Below, piece after piece: positions 46,441 to 54,594 of a stretch of DNA of 64,000 bases. The translations under genes and the position numbers were made by a program. This DNA comes from SFTJ01 sp045613305 (GTDB taxonomy: Bacteria; Bacteroidota; Bacteroidia; Bacteroidales; Muribaculaceae): NCBI GenBank assembly GCA_045613305.1, contig JAZLAU010000035.1:44945-108944 (forward strand), in the 5' to 3' direction. A model generated the notes under the pieces. It saw nothing but the letters and a program-made list of their open reading frames with translations, ran no database searches and was not told the origin of the DNA. How positions within the stretch are numbered: position 1 is the first letter of the stretch; every line of letters starts with the position of its first letter.

Positions 46441-48477
46441 ATGAAATCTATCCTCTCCAAAGCTCCTATTTCAAGAATTTTAGTTCCTTATGCCATTGGT
46501 ATCTTAATACCGTCAACATCATATGTTATGGCAACTATTATCCTTACGACAGCGATAATAGTTGCCATATGTTTTAGAGCATACTCACACGGCAGTCCGC
46601 TACGGTCATACTCAATAACTCCTTATAGAATTATACCTATAATCCTCATATCTTTTTCGTTAGGTGCATTCAATTCCGTTAGAACAGCACCCACCGAAGC
46701 CGACTTATCTCGGATAAACAACAAAATAATTGAATGCACAATAAACGACATTCAACTAACCGACCGGAGTATGTCCATTGTTGCTAAAAACGCCAATTTG
46801 GGCAAAATACTATTAACAACACAAGGCTGCAACTACAACCTATTTGAAGGTTGCAAGATTGCTTTCAGGGCAAATCTTAAGCAAATTAAGTCAACAAATA
46901 ATCCTCACGAATTTGATTACTCAAAATATCTCCGCAACAACGGAATAATCTACACACAACACCTCCATAGCTCAAAAATACATGCCACAGGGACTGATAA
47001 TGGGTTTGTGTATAGGATTAAACGAGTTAAATATGACATTGAGAAGGCCATATTGGCTACTAATGCATCGAGCGAAGCTAAATATTTTGTCATCGCCATT
47101 GTGCTTGGCAACAATAAATACGTTGGCTCCGACGTTCAAACCCTATTTTCTCATGCAGGCATTGCCCATATTCTAGCCCTTAGCGGTTTGCACATCGGTG
47201 TCATCACAATATTATTATGGTTTCTGCTATTTCCCCTTGACCATTGCAACCTGAAACGATTAAGGTTGATTATCACCTTAGCCTTAATAGCATTTTATGC
47301 GTTATTCACCGGTTTAAGCCCTTCTGTTGTGAGGTCTACGATTATGGTGGGATTTACATTTGCCTCTTTTGTGTTTTTCAGAAAGAACAGCACACTCAAC
47401 TCCTTACTCGTAGCAGCTCTAATTATACTTGTAGCCTCACCTAATGCCATCTACAGCCTTAGTTTTCAATTAAGTTTCATTACAGTGTTTTTCATTGCAG
47501 CATTCGGAGAGCATATTAATCGTTTAGCTCATACAAGATACAAATTATTAAACTACTTAATCTCGTCTGCACTAATTTCTATTATATGCACTATGTCAAC
47601 GGCAGCCATAACTGCATTCTATTTTAACTCAATGCCTATTCTTTCGTTTGCTACCAATTTATTAGTAGTGCCGCTTCTTCCTCTGCTAATGATAATCGCA
47701 TTGTCATTTACATTCTTTTCATATGCATATGGCGATAGTTTCATTTTGTCGAATGCTATAGAGCATTGCTACAACTACATATACCACATCGCACAACTTA
47801 TCTCATCTTTGCCCGGCGCTTATATCGACAACATCTTTATAACCCTACCGACAACAATTTGCATTACATTTGCTCTTATAGCATTAGGAGCATTGTTTAA
47901 ATTCCGAAACAAATTTGCAGCTTATACTATTGGTATTTTCGCCTCTTTGGCTTTTGCGTTTCAGATCTACCACCATATCTCTGTTCCAAAAGAAGGTTTT
48001 GTTATTTTCAACTCATTCAATTCAACCCCAATTCTTTACTACAACAACCATAATGCTGCTCTATGGTGTCCCGACCACAAAATTGACTTGAGTGAATTTA
48101 AACAAACACATAAAGGATTTCTTGCATTCCATCAAATAGAGAAAATCGAAATGGTTTCAAGCAACGCCACTTTTTCGGACAATGCACGATTCTTTCCCCC
48201 TTTTGCCTCATTGGGCGGAAACAACATTGTAGCGCTTACTCAAGGCAAGTGGAAACGAATTAAAGTTGATAAAACTATAAAAGTTGACTTAGCTATTATA
48301 ACAAAAAGATTCCACGCCGACATTAAGACTTTAAGCAAAATCTACGATGCTAAACTGGTGATAATCTCTGGTGATGTTTATGATAATACTCATAAGCAAC
48401 TAACCGAGCAACTAAAAGAATCTAACATCAAATTCCATTCAATTCCAGAAAACGGGCCTTACGAGTGGCACCAATAA
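46441..48477 (+). CDS. comEC: ComEC/Rec2-family membrane protein
   Basis: ComEC forms the channel that brings single-stranded DNA through the inner membrane during natural uptake. The 678-residue protein has N-terminal helices and an OB-like loop region (residues 1-200, DUF4131 type), then the competence domain at about 215-490 with HAGIAHILALSGLHIG and GLSPSVVRST. The last 180 residues lack the HxHxDH motif of the metallo-beta-lactamase domain found in Bacillus ComEC. Whether this organism takes up DNA is not known. Its stop lies 9 nt from the stop of the facing NlpC/P60 gene. Confidence 0.9.
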   Translation: MKSILSKAPISRILVPYAIGILIPSTSYVMATIILTTAIIVAICFRAYSHGSPLRSYSITPYRIIPIILISFSLGAFNSVRTAPTEADLSRINNKIIECTINDIQLTDRSMSIVAKNANLGKILLTTQGCNYNLFEGCKIAFRANLKQIKSTNNPHEFDYSKYLRNNGIIYTQHLHSSKIHATGTDNGFVYRIKRVKYDIEKAILATNASSEAKYFVIAIVLGNNKYVGSDVQTLFSHAGIAHILALSGLHIGVITILLWFLLFPLDHCNLKRLRLIITLALIAFYALFTGLSPSVVRSTIMVGFTFASFVFFRKNSTLNSLLVAALIILVASPNAIYSLSFQLSFITVFFIAAFGEHINRLAHTRYKLLNYLISSALISIICTMSTAAITAFYFNSMPILSFATNLLVVPLLPLLMIIALSFTFFSYAYGDSFILSNAIEHCYNYIYHIAQLISSLPGAYIDNIFITLPTTICITFALIALGALFKFRNKFAAYTIGIFASLAFAFQIYHHISVPKEGFVIFNSFNSTPILYYNNHNAALWCPDHKIDLSEFKQTHKGFLAFHQIEKIEMVSSNATFSDNARFFPPFASLGGNNIVALTQGKWKRIKVDKTIKVDLAIITKRFHADIKTLSKIYDAKLVIISGDVYDNTHKQLTEQLKESNIKFHSIPENGPYEWHQ

Positions 48478-48486
48478 CCACAACTT

Positions 48487-49044
48487 CTATTTAACTTTGC
48501 CCGATACAATATAATTCTTTTCATAATAAGGCTGCGACAGCGAATCCACCACTACACCTTTAGAACTTGCATGCACAAATTTACCTCCTTTTAAATATAT
48601 GCCCACGTGGTTTATTTTACGATTTCTTGCGTTGGAGAAAAATACTAAATCACCCTCTTTTAAATCCGATTTATCAGTCTTCTCACAATTTTTTTGAAAT
48701 ATCATAGCGGAATTTCTCTCCAACTTTTTACCGTAGACGTTCAAATACACTTGAACTACAAATCCCGAACAATCTACTCCCTTCCGAGTATTGCCTCCAT
48801 ATAAATAAGGCGTTCCAATCCACTCTTCTGCCATAATGTACAACGAATCATTGTCGAAATCAGCCTTGTCAATGCCATACTTCAGCAGTTTACCGCCCCA
48901 AACGTTTTTTTCAGAGAAGACAATGTTTTCGTTTTTATATTCAGTCCCTTTAACTTGCCTCTTAGTACTGCCACATGAGTGTAACATCATTGCCACCAAC
49001 ACGACAACTAATAAATAGAGTTTATTCAGTAGATTAACACGCAT
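48487..49044 (-). CDS. NlpC/P60 (C40) cell-wall peptidase, lipoprotein
   Basis: It is a likely D-glutamyl-diaminopimelate endopeptidase acting on peptidoglycan stem peptides. The start is a lipoprotein signal with the lipobox near MLHSCGS, so it should be anchored to a membrane. The catalytic Cys is in GVDCSGFVVQVY near residue 93, the His in INHVGIYL near 145 and the third residue in KFVHASS near 156. The product has 185 residues from ATG 49044; a GTG at 49050 also opens the frame. Confidence 0.9.
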   Translation of the reverse strand: MRVNLLNKLYLLVVVLVAMMLHSCGSTKRQVKGTEYKNENIVFSEKNVWGGKLLKYGIDKADFDNDSLYIMAEEWIGTPYLYGGNTRKGVDCSGFVVQVYLNVYGKKLERNSAMIFQKNCEKTDKSDLKEGDLVFFSNARNRKINHVGIYLKGGKFVHASSKGVVVDSLSQPYYEKNYIVSGKVK

Positions 49045-49057
49045 ATTCACAAATTAA

Positions 49058-49096
49058 AATATGGCTAAAGTTAGCTTACATCTAACCTTAGCCATA
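49058..49096 (-). terminator. Rho-independent terminator after the DUF5606 gene
   Basis: An inverted repeat of about 15 bp with one mismatch (TATGGCTAAGGTTAG / CTAACTTTAGCCATA on the minus strand) is followed by TTTTAATTTG, starting about 19 nt after the stop. Confidence 0.7.
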
Positions 49097-49114
49097 TCAA
49101 CATATTTGAAATTA

Positions 49115-49528
49115 TTACTCTTCAGTTTCCTCTTCTTTTTCTTCTTCAAATTTAGTGTATCCCGCTTCTACCAAAATGTTATACCAAGAAATCACCTTCT
49201 TAATATCATTGTTATATACTCTTTCTTGGTCGTAATCAGGCAATATTTGAACAAAGAATTCATGCAAGCTTTCTGGAGTTTTAAATGCCGACATGTCAAG
49301 GGCCTTACCTTCATATTTTTCATATACCGAAGCAAACACCTTCCACAATGGAATTTCTTCGCCATAAGTATACATGGCAATATCACCCAATGAAATTATA
49401 CGATCACGGGTATAAGCTGGCATTCTTTTTTTGTCTTTAAGACTTTCTACTATAATGATGTTCTTACCGTATGATACCAATTCATACAAACCAGGTTTTC
49501 CAGAAATTGATAATATTTTCTTAAGCAT
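49115..49528 (-). CDS. DUF5606 domain protein
   Basis: The 137-residue cytoplasmic protein begins MLKKILSISGKPGLYELVSYGKN and continues with the family-like LGDIAMYT and DIKKVISWYNILVEAGYT, ending in a run of Glu. It matches DUF5606, a Bacteroidetes family of unknown role. As I recall, relatives lie next to coaE; here a secreted-protein gene lies between them. It has its own -7 box, so it is transcribed alone. Confidence 0.85.
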   Translation of the reverse strand: MLKKILSISGKPGLYELVSYGKNIIIVESLKDKKRMPAYTRDRIISLGDIAMYTYGEEIPLWKVFASVYEKYEGKALDMSAFKTPESLHEFFVQILPDYDQERVYNNDIKKVISWYNILVEAGYTKFEEEKEEETEE

Positions 49529-49560
49529 ATCTATTAGTTATTCTTATTAATAATTTTACG

Positions 49561-49568
49561 CAAAGATA
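49561..49568 (-). promoter_or_regulatory. Bacteroidetes -7 box for the DUF5606 gene
   Basis: The minus strand reads TATCTTTG followed by C, a TAnnTTTG match 33 nt before the ATG, with TTTT at the 19-nt spacing as a 3-of-4 -33 element. Confidence 0.5.
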
Positions 49569-49626
49569 TAACAAAAAGTTGAATTTAAAAACCGTTATTT
49601 GCCCTCTATGCCTATAACATCAAAGT

Positions 49627-50850
49627 TTAACGCATAATAACCTTTGCAATAGTAGTTCCATCTACTACCACAACATACACGCCTGATTGGCATCTGACAG
49701 AATTCTTGTTTTCAGCCACCAAAATACCGTCTACATTATAAACTCTCGACGAACTATAGTTGCCTTTAATTAAAATCATTCCGTCTTCCACCCTCACATC
49801 AACATCATTCATAACAGTAGAAGGTGCATCAGAATAAAGCTTCACAACCACCGAAGTTGGATGAATCAACATCTGAGTGCCATCATTACCAATAACACCC
49901 ACCACATTTGCACGATATCTTGCAGCTGTAGGCTCAATCGATTCCAACATCAAATTCTCAACCTTAAGCGTGTTTCCACCTTTACTTAACGACAAGACGC
50001 CATCAATGTCAACAATCGAAACGGTCTTGATTTCAACCATTTCGCCAATCATCGATTCGTCGATTGCAGTCAAATCGGTCTCAATAGCTTTCAGACCTTC
50101 TGTAGTAAAAATAGATTCTTTTTCAACTTCAATTGCAACAACACCATCAATAGTCGTCTTTTTACCTTTTACCCCTGGATTGACAATTTGTCCTACATTG
50201 ACATTTGACAATCCTTCTGAAGAATACAGATAAGCAACACTCTTGTTATCAGTAACCAATGCATAAATGCAGTCATGGCTAAGCATTGTACATTCGAGTT
50301 CACTATTTATCTTAACATGTTCGCCATCTTCCATGCCTACAAGATCAACTATTGCGTCTGATTCAGTATAACTAACATTTGCCGCAGTTGTTACAGTAAT
50401 TGAATTTATGCCCAATATATTACTTGTAGCATCCGATTTACTGAAATTAATAGACTTTGACGAACCTTCCCAAACATTCGAATTTGTAAAAGAGCCATTA
50501 GTACACCCCCAATCCGTAAAATCGTTGTGATAAAAATCGACCTCAATCTTCACGATATCGTCGGTTTTTGAAGTCACTTGCACTTCACTTGTATCATATA
50601 TTTTCAAACAATAGGGCTTGTCTCCGACAGTGAAAAAAACATTATCTTGAACTGTATTAGTAAATACTAATTCAACCTCTCCCATGCTAAAAACAAGACC
50701 ATCAACCGAAACATTTATACCCGGGAATTCAACACCACAAATTTTATTGTCAGAATCCACTTTATTAAAATTAAAAGTATAAACTCCGGCATTTGCTATT
50801 GCTGAAATATGCGCCACAAGCAATAGCACAATTAGCTTAAATCGTTTCAT
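49627..50850 (-). CDS. Secreted beta-rich protein with a type IX-like sorting C-terminus
   Basis: The 407-residue protein has a signal peptide (residues 1-22) and a beta-rich body with no domain I can name. Its final 50 residues (RVYNVDGILVAEN, then SGVYVVVVDGTTIAKVIMR) have the pattern of a type A sorting domain of the type IX secretion system: a Gly turn, GVYxVxV and a Lys-Val end. A tag of this kind would send it to the cell surface. Its ATG overlaps the last 14 bases of coaE, so translation is coupled to a housekeeping gene. Confidence 0.72.
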   Translation of the reverse strand: MKRFKLIVLLLVAHISAIANAGVYTFNFNKVDSDNKICGVEFPGINVSVDGLVFSMGEVELVFTNTVQDNVFFTVGDKPYCLKIYDTSEVQVTSKTDDIVKIEVDFYHNDFTDWGCTNGSFTNSNVWEGSSKSINFSKSDATSNILGINSITVTTAANVSYTESDAIVDLVGMEDGEHVKINSELECTMLSHDCIYALVTDNKSVAYLYSSEGLSNVNVGQIVNPGVKGKKTTIDGVVAIEVEKESIFTTEGLKAIETDLTAIDESMIGEMVEIKTVSIVDIDGVLSLSKGGNTLKVENLMLESIEPTAARYRANVVGVIGNDGTQMLIHPTSVVVKLYSDAPSTVMNDVDVRVEDGMILIKGNYSSSRVYNVDGILVAENKNSVRCQSGVYVVVVDGTTIAKVIMR

Positions 50851-51424
50851 GATTAGTTTTATTTAATAGATTTATAATTTGAGGCAACAAAGCACTCTCA
50901 CCATCATTGCGGAGCACTCGTATATTTTTGTTATCCATATAATTTAAATTCTGGGAATTAATACGTGACTCAACTTGCTCTCTGCTCATATTGTTACGAG
51001 AAATCACTCGTTCCACCCTAACACTCACCGGCGCTGTAACATGCCATATCTCATCGGCCAACGAATCTAAACCGCTTTCGTGCGGCAATGCCGTTTCAAA
51101 GAAATAAATCGCCCTACCACTATCCTCTGCCTTATTCAACAAATCTGCAACAACCGCAGGGTGAACAATCGAATTCACTTTCAACAAAGCATCTGCGTCG
51201 TTAAATATAATGTTACTCAACTTTGCACGATTCACTTCTCCACTTTCGTTAATAACATCATCTCCAAAATTGGCTTTCAGTTTTTCTTGCAACGTAGCTG
51301 ATGTGTTCATTAATATTTTTGCATTTATGTCACAATCATACACTTCATGGCCAAGCAATGTCAGAATATGCGAAACCACACTCTTTCCACTTCCTATTCC
51401 GCCAACAATGCCAACTAACATCAT
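50837..51424 (-). CDS. coaE: Dephospho-CoA kinase
   Basis: It phosphorylates dephospho-CoA in the last step of coenzyme A synthesis. The P-loop GIVGGIGSGKSVV is at residues 5-17, the substrate region HEVYDCDINAK is near 27 and FFETALPHESG near 105. The length of 195 is normal. It overlaps ybbR by ATGA upstream and the secreted-protein gene by 14 nt downstream. Confidence 0.95.
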   Translation of the reverse strand: MMLVGIVGGIGSGKSVVSHILTLLGHEVYDCDINAKILMNTSATLQEKLKANFGDDVINESGEVNRAKLSNIIFNDADALLKVNSIVHPAVVADLLNKAEDSGRAIYFFETALPHESGLDSLADEIWHVTAPVSVRVERVISRNNMSREQVESRINSQNLNYMDNKNIRVLRNDGESALLPQIINLLNKTNHETI

Positions 51425-52398
51425 TTCTCCAACTTTTCTATAATATATTCTACGCTATCGGCATCAATCGACACATTTTTATATGCCATAGGCACCTCGC
51501 CGATTCTAACCTCCACCTTATTAATTATAGGAGAATCCAATATATCATTGTAGTCAACAGTTGCTACAACTCGCTTATCTGAGTTATTATATTGGCTTTT
51601 GGGCACCAAATACGAAACTTTAACTTCCGAAGGGAAAGTGATTACATTTATATTCTCGGGCTTATTTCTAACAACAACCGGGATGACACGAACCCTCTTA
51701 ATCAATTTCTCTACTGGCACCATCACATTCACTTCACGAGGCTCAATCCTAACGTTTTGAATAGGTGAAATTGATACTTTTCTAATCAAAGAATCGGTCA
51801 ACTCTTTTTCATCAACATGATATGTGTACACAGCATCCACATCATTAAGGTGTTCCCTATTAGCATATACCACTACCGAATCTTGTGACATTGTTATTTT
51901 CCCAACAATTTCATACTGCATGTTAGCCTTAGCCGTAAAATCTAACACTATCGGCACCACTTTTGAGTCATATCGAGGATCCACATATCGTAACGATACT
52001 GAATCCGGCAATATGGTGTTAATTGTCGATTCTTTACTATACTTGTCTCTGATAAGGGCATTTAACTGTTGTTCGTTTATCTTGAACACTCCGTTGCCAT
52101 TATCATAATCTGAGAATTCTACTTCAATCTTTGACTTTTTCTTGAAAAAGTAATTTAATGCCGTTTCTCTAATTGAAACGTTGATTTTTTTTGGAGCATC
52201 CGACAAAAACATTACAGAATCTGGCACACTTACTATTTCAAAAGGCAATTCAACGTCTTGTATTTGACTTTTATTCGCATTATTAAATACCCAAAAGATT
52301 GCCGATATAATCACAAAGAAGCCATACGACAATAATTTTTTCATCGTCGCACTCTTTCTATAAGAATTGAGTTTTTCTATAAATTCAGCCCTGGTCAT
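51421..52398 (-). CDS. YbbR/CdaR-like protein
   Basis: The product (325 residues from ATG 52398) has one N-terminal membrane helix (SYGFFVIISAIFWVF) followed by repeated YbbR-type beta domains outside the membrane. In Firmicutes YbbR (CdaR) modulates the c-di-AMP cyclase CdaA; here the role is unknown. The longest frame starts at ATG 52434, but that codon lies in a terminator-like hairpin (52415-52442), so I take ATG 52398. ATG 52341 is also possible. It sits in the cluster nusB, yajC, ybbR, coaE. Confidence 0.8.
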   Translation of the reverse strand: MTRAEFIEKLNSYRKSATMKKLLSYGFFVIISAIFWVFNNANKSQIQDVELPFEIVSVPDSVMFLSDAPKKINVSIRETALNYFFKKKSKIEVEFSDYDNGNGVFKINEQQLNALIRDKYSKESTINTILPDSVSLRYVDPRYDSKVVPIVLDFTAKANMQYEIVGKITMSQDSVVVYANREHLNDVDAVYTYHVDEKELTDSLIRKVSISPIQNVRIEPREVNVMVPVEKLIKRVRVIPVVVRNKPENINVITFPSEVKVSYLVPKSQYNNSDKRVVATVDYNDILDSPIINKVEVRIGEVPMAYKNVSIDADSVEYIIEKLEK

Positions 52399-52402
52399 TT
52401 GC

Positions 52403-52442
52403 TCATAAAAACAAGCCATTCTACGTATAGTCATAGAATGGC
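52403..52442 (-). terminator. Terminator-like hairpin between yajC and ybbR
   Basis: On the minus strand GCCATTCTA, a 10-nt loop and TAGAATGGC form a perfect 9-bp stem followed by TTGTTTTTA, 16 nt after the yajC stop. It may end nusB-yajC transcripts in part and it covers the first ATG of the ybbR frame. Confidence 0.6.
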
Positions 52443-52457
52443 CTTAATTATTAAATA

Positions 52458-52808
52458 TTATGATGGAGTGTTACCGCTATTTGCTTGCGCTTCGTTTACT
52501 TCTTGCACTGTTTGATAGATTGAACTCTTATCGATTCTAATCTTAACATTGTCTGAAATTTCCAAAACCACTACATTATTATCTGGTTTGATATCTTTAA
52601 TCTTACCATAAATGCCGCCGGCAGTTACCACTTTATCTCCATTTTTCAACGAATCACGGAACTTTTTAATTTCCTTTTGTCTCTTTGACTGAGGACGAAT
52701 CATGAAGAAATAGAATATTGCTATCATCGCAATAATCATCAGAATGCTGCTCATTGCACCACCGCCCTCTGCTCCTTGTGCTTGTAGCAAGATTGTTAAT
52801 GTTGTCAT
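52458..52808 (-). CDS. yajC: Preprotein translocase subunit YajC
   Basis: YajC is the small partner of SecDF in the Sec translocon. The 116-residue protein has one membrane helix (residues 20-38), then the signature FFMIRPQSKRQKE and the KNGDKVVTAGGIYGKI beta domain near residue 57. The length is normal. It lies 40 nt after nusB. Confidence 0.95.
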   Translation of the reverse strand: MTTLTILLQAQGAEGGGAMSSILMIIAMIAIFYFFMIRPQSKRQKEIKKFRDSLKNGDKVVTAGGIYGKIKDIKPDNNVVVLEISDNVKIRIDKSSIYQTVQEVNEAQANSGNTPS

Positions 52809-52848
52809 ATATATATTCTTTTAAATATTATTTGTTTTACAAATATAA

Positions 52849-53775
52849 TTAATCTTTTACGATAACGCGTTTTGCTTTAAATTCTTTAACTATTGAATTC
52901 AAAATGCCATTCACAAACGAACCGCTCTTTGGCGTACTGTAGTACTTGGCCAACTCGATATATTCATTTAGCGAAACCGATGTTGGGATTGATGGGAATT
53001 TCTTGATTTCTGTTACACAAACTCCAAGAATCACTCTATCCATAAACGCTACTCGGTCTGCCTCCCAATTTTCTGTAATATATTTATCAATCAATTCATC
53101 ATTTTCATCCTTACATGAAACCGACTCCATGAAGAGCGTCTTGCCGAATTCGCTATCTTCTTGATCTTTATACATTGGGAGCAAAGGTTCTGCAACGCCA
53201 TCCTGAACTCTCTTAATGGTTTTAATGGCAAAAGTGCCCATAATCATCAAGTCGTCATTCCAGAAAACAGACTTGCTTTCAAGAATATCAGCCAGGCCTT
53301 CATCTGATAAAATCACGTGCTTCATCAAATCTTTCCACACTTCGCAATCTTTTGCAAAATCAGTAGACTCCTGAGCCATATATTTTTCATATACTTTTGA
53401 ATGAGTAATCTTTTCCAAAAGCATCTTCATGAAGATATCATCTTCTTTCCATGTGAGTTTGTTAGCCTTCACATATTCGCCAAGAGTTTCGTCCTCTCTT
53501 AGTTTCTTAATGAATTCGTTCTCAATAAAGCGTGTGTTTGGATTCAATTCCTCATAACTTGGCAAATATTTGTTTCTTGCATCATCAATGCGACGTTCCT
53601 GCAAGTCAGTGAGTTCAATCATCAAAAGAAGAAGATAATTGTATAATTCATACGATTTATCAAAACTTTTTGCCAAATCCTTTACTGCATCACGCAACGG
53701 AGTTTCCTCTTTAGTCAACAGATAAGAATAAACCATCTGTATAACCTTTATTCTAATTAATGTTCTGTTAATCAT
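52849..53775 (-). CDS. nusB: Transcription antitermination protein NusB (long form)
   Basis: NusB with NusE binds boxA in rRNA leaders and helps polymerase read through. At 308 residues it is about twice the E. coli length. The canonical NusB helices are in the C-terminal half (about 170-305, with DRVILGVCVTEIKKF and SLNEYIELAKYYSTPKSGSFVNGIL, split here by a few residues). The N-terminal extension begins MINRTLIRIKVIQMVYSYL and is usual in Bacteroidetes. Confidence 0.92.
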   Translation of the reverse strand: MINRTLIRIKVIQMVYSYLLTKEETPLRDAVKDLAKSFDKSYELYNYLLLLMIELTDLQERRIDDARNKYLPSYEELNPNTRFIENEFIKKLREDETLGEYVKANKLTWKEDDIFMKMLLEKITHSKVYEKYMAQESTDFAKDCEVWKDLMKHVILSDEGLADILESKSVFWNDDLMIMGTFAIKTIKRVQDGVAEPLLPMYKDQEDSEFGKTLFMESVSCKDENDELIDKYITENWEADRVAFMDRVILGVCVTEIKKFPSIPTSVSLNEYIELAKYYSTPKSGSFVNGILNSIVKEFKAKRVIVKD

Positions 53776-53792
53776 AACTTATTTCTTTTATG

Positions 53793-53823
53793 CAAAGTTA
53801 CGCAAAAGTATGCGTATATTAAA
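53793..53823 (-). promoter_or_regulatory. Promoter for nusB
   Basis: The minus strand has TTTA (53823-53820), 19 nt, then TAACTTTG (53800-53793). This is 3 of 4 at -33 and a full -7 match, with a leader of only about 10 nt. Confidence 0.55.
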
Positions 53824-53832
53824 ATCAATATT

Positions 53833-54591
53833 TTATTTTGTCTCCTGATTATCGTTCAATCTCTGACGAACCACTTCATACATCATAATGCCACCCGCAA
53901 CAGAAACATTAAGCGAATTTATATGACCAAATTCGGGTATTGCCACAAATTCATCACATAGTTTCAACAAGTCGTTACAGATGCCCTTATCTTCAGAGCC
54001 CAATATCAACGCAATTGGACCTGTGTAGTCAACTTGAGTATAATTAACAGCACTCTTTTCTGAAGCGCCAACAACTTTATAGCCACTGTTTTTTAGAAAC
54101 TTTACAGCATTCACCAAACTTTTCTCCCTACAAATAGGTATATAGTTTAATGCGCCAGCCGAAGTCTTCACCGCGTCTGCATTTGCCGTAACACTATTTT
54201 TTTCAGGAATTATAATAGTATTAACTCCTGCACAATCGCATGTACGAGCAATGGCGCCAAAGTTTCTAACGTCGGTCACCCCATCAAGCACTACTACAAA
54301 CGGATTATAACCCTCTTCATATAGCATTGGAGCCACATCCTCAATTTTATTGTATGTAACAGCCGACAAAAAAGCCAAAACGCCTTGGTGATTTTTTCTC
54401 GTAATTCTGTTGATTTTTTCTATCGGAACTCGTTGTACTGGTATTTGATAGGCCTTAACGACTTCAAACAATTCGCCAATCAACTCGCCGTTAATATCCT
54501 TCTTTATCAACAGCTTATCTATTTCTTTTCCTGACTGTATTGCCTCTATTACAGCTCGAATCCCAAAAATATATTGGTCTTTATCAATCAT
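53833..54591 (-). CDS. rlmB: 23S rRNA (guanosine-2'-O)-methyltransferase RlmB
   Basis: It methylates the ribose of G2251-type positions in the 23S peptidyl-transferase region. The N-terminal substrate domain starts YIFGIRAVIEAIQSG. The knotted SAM domain carries VTDVRNFGAIART near residue 105, LILGSEDKGI near 193 and SLNVSVAGGIM near 225. The length of 252 is normal. It follows recN by 3 nt. Confidence 0.92.
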   Translation of the reverse strand: MIDKDQYIFGIRAVIEAIQSGKEIDKLLIKKDINGELIGELFEVVKAYQIPVQRVPIEKINRITRKNHQGVLAFLSAVTYNKIEDVAPMLYEEGYNPFVVVLDGVTDVRNFGAIARTCDCAGVNTIIIPEKNSVTANADAVKTSAGALNYIPICREKSLVNAVKFLKNSGYKVVGASEKSAVNYTQVDYTGPIALILGSEDKGICNDLLKLCDEFVAIPEFGHINSLNVSVAGGIMMYEVVRQRLNDNQETK

Positions 54592-54594
54592 CTT

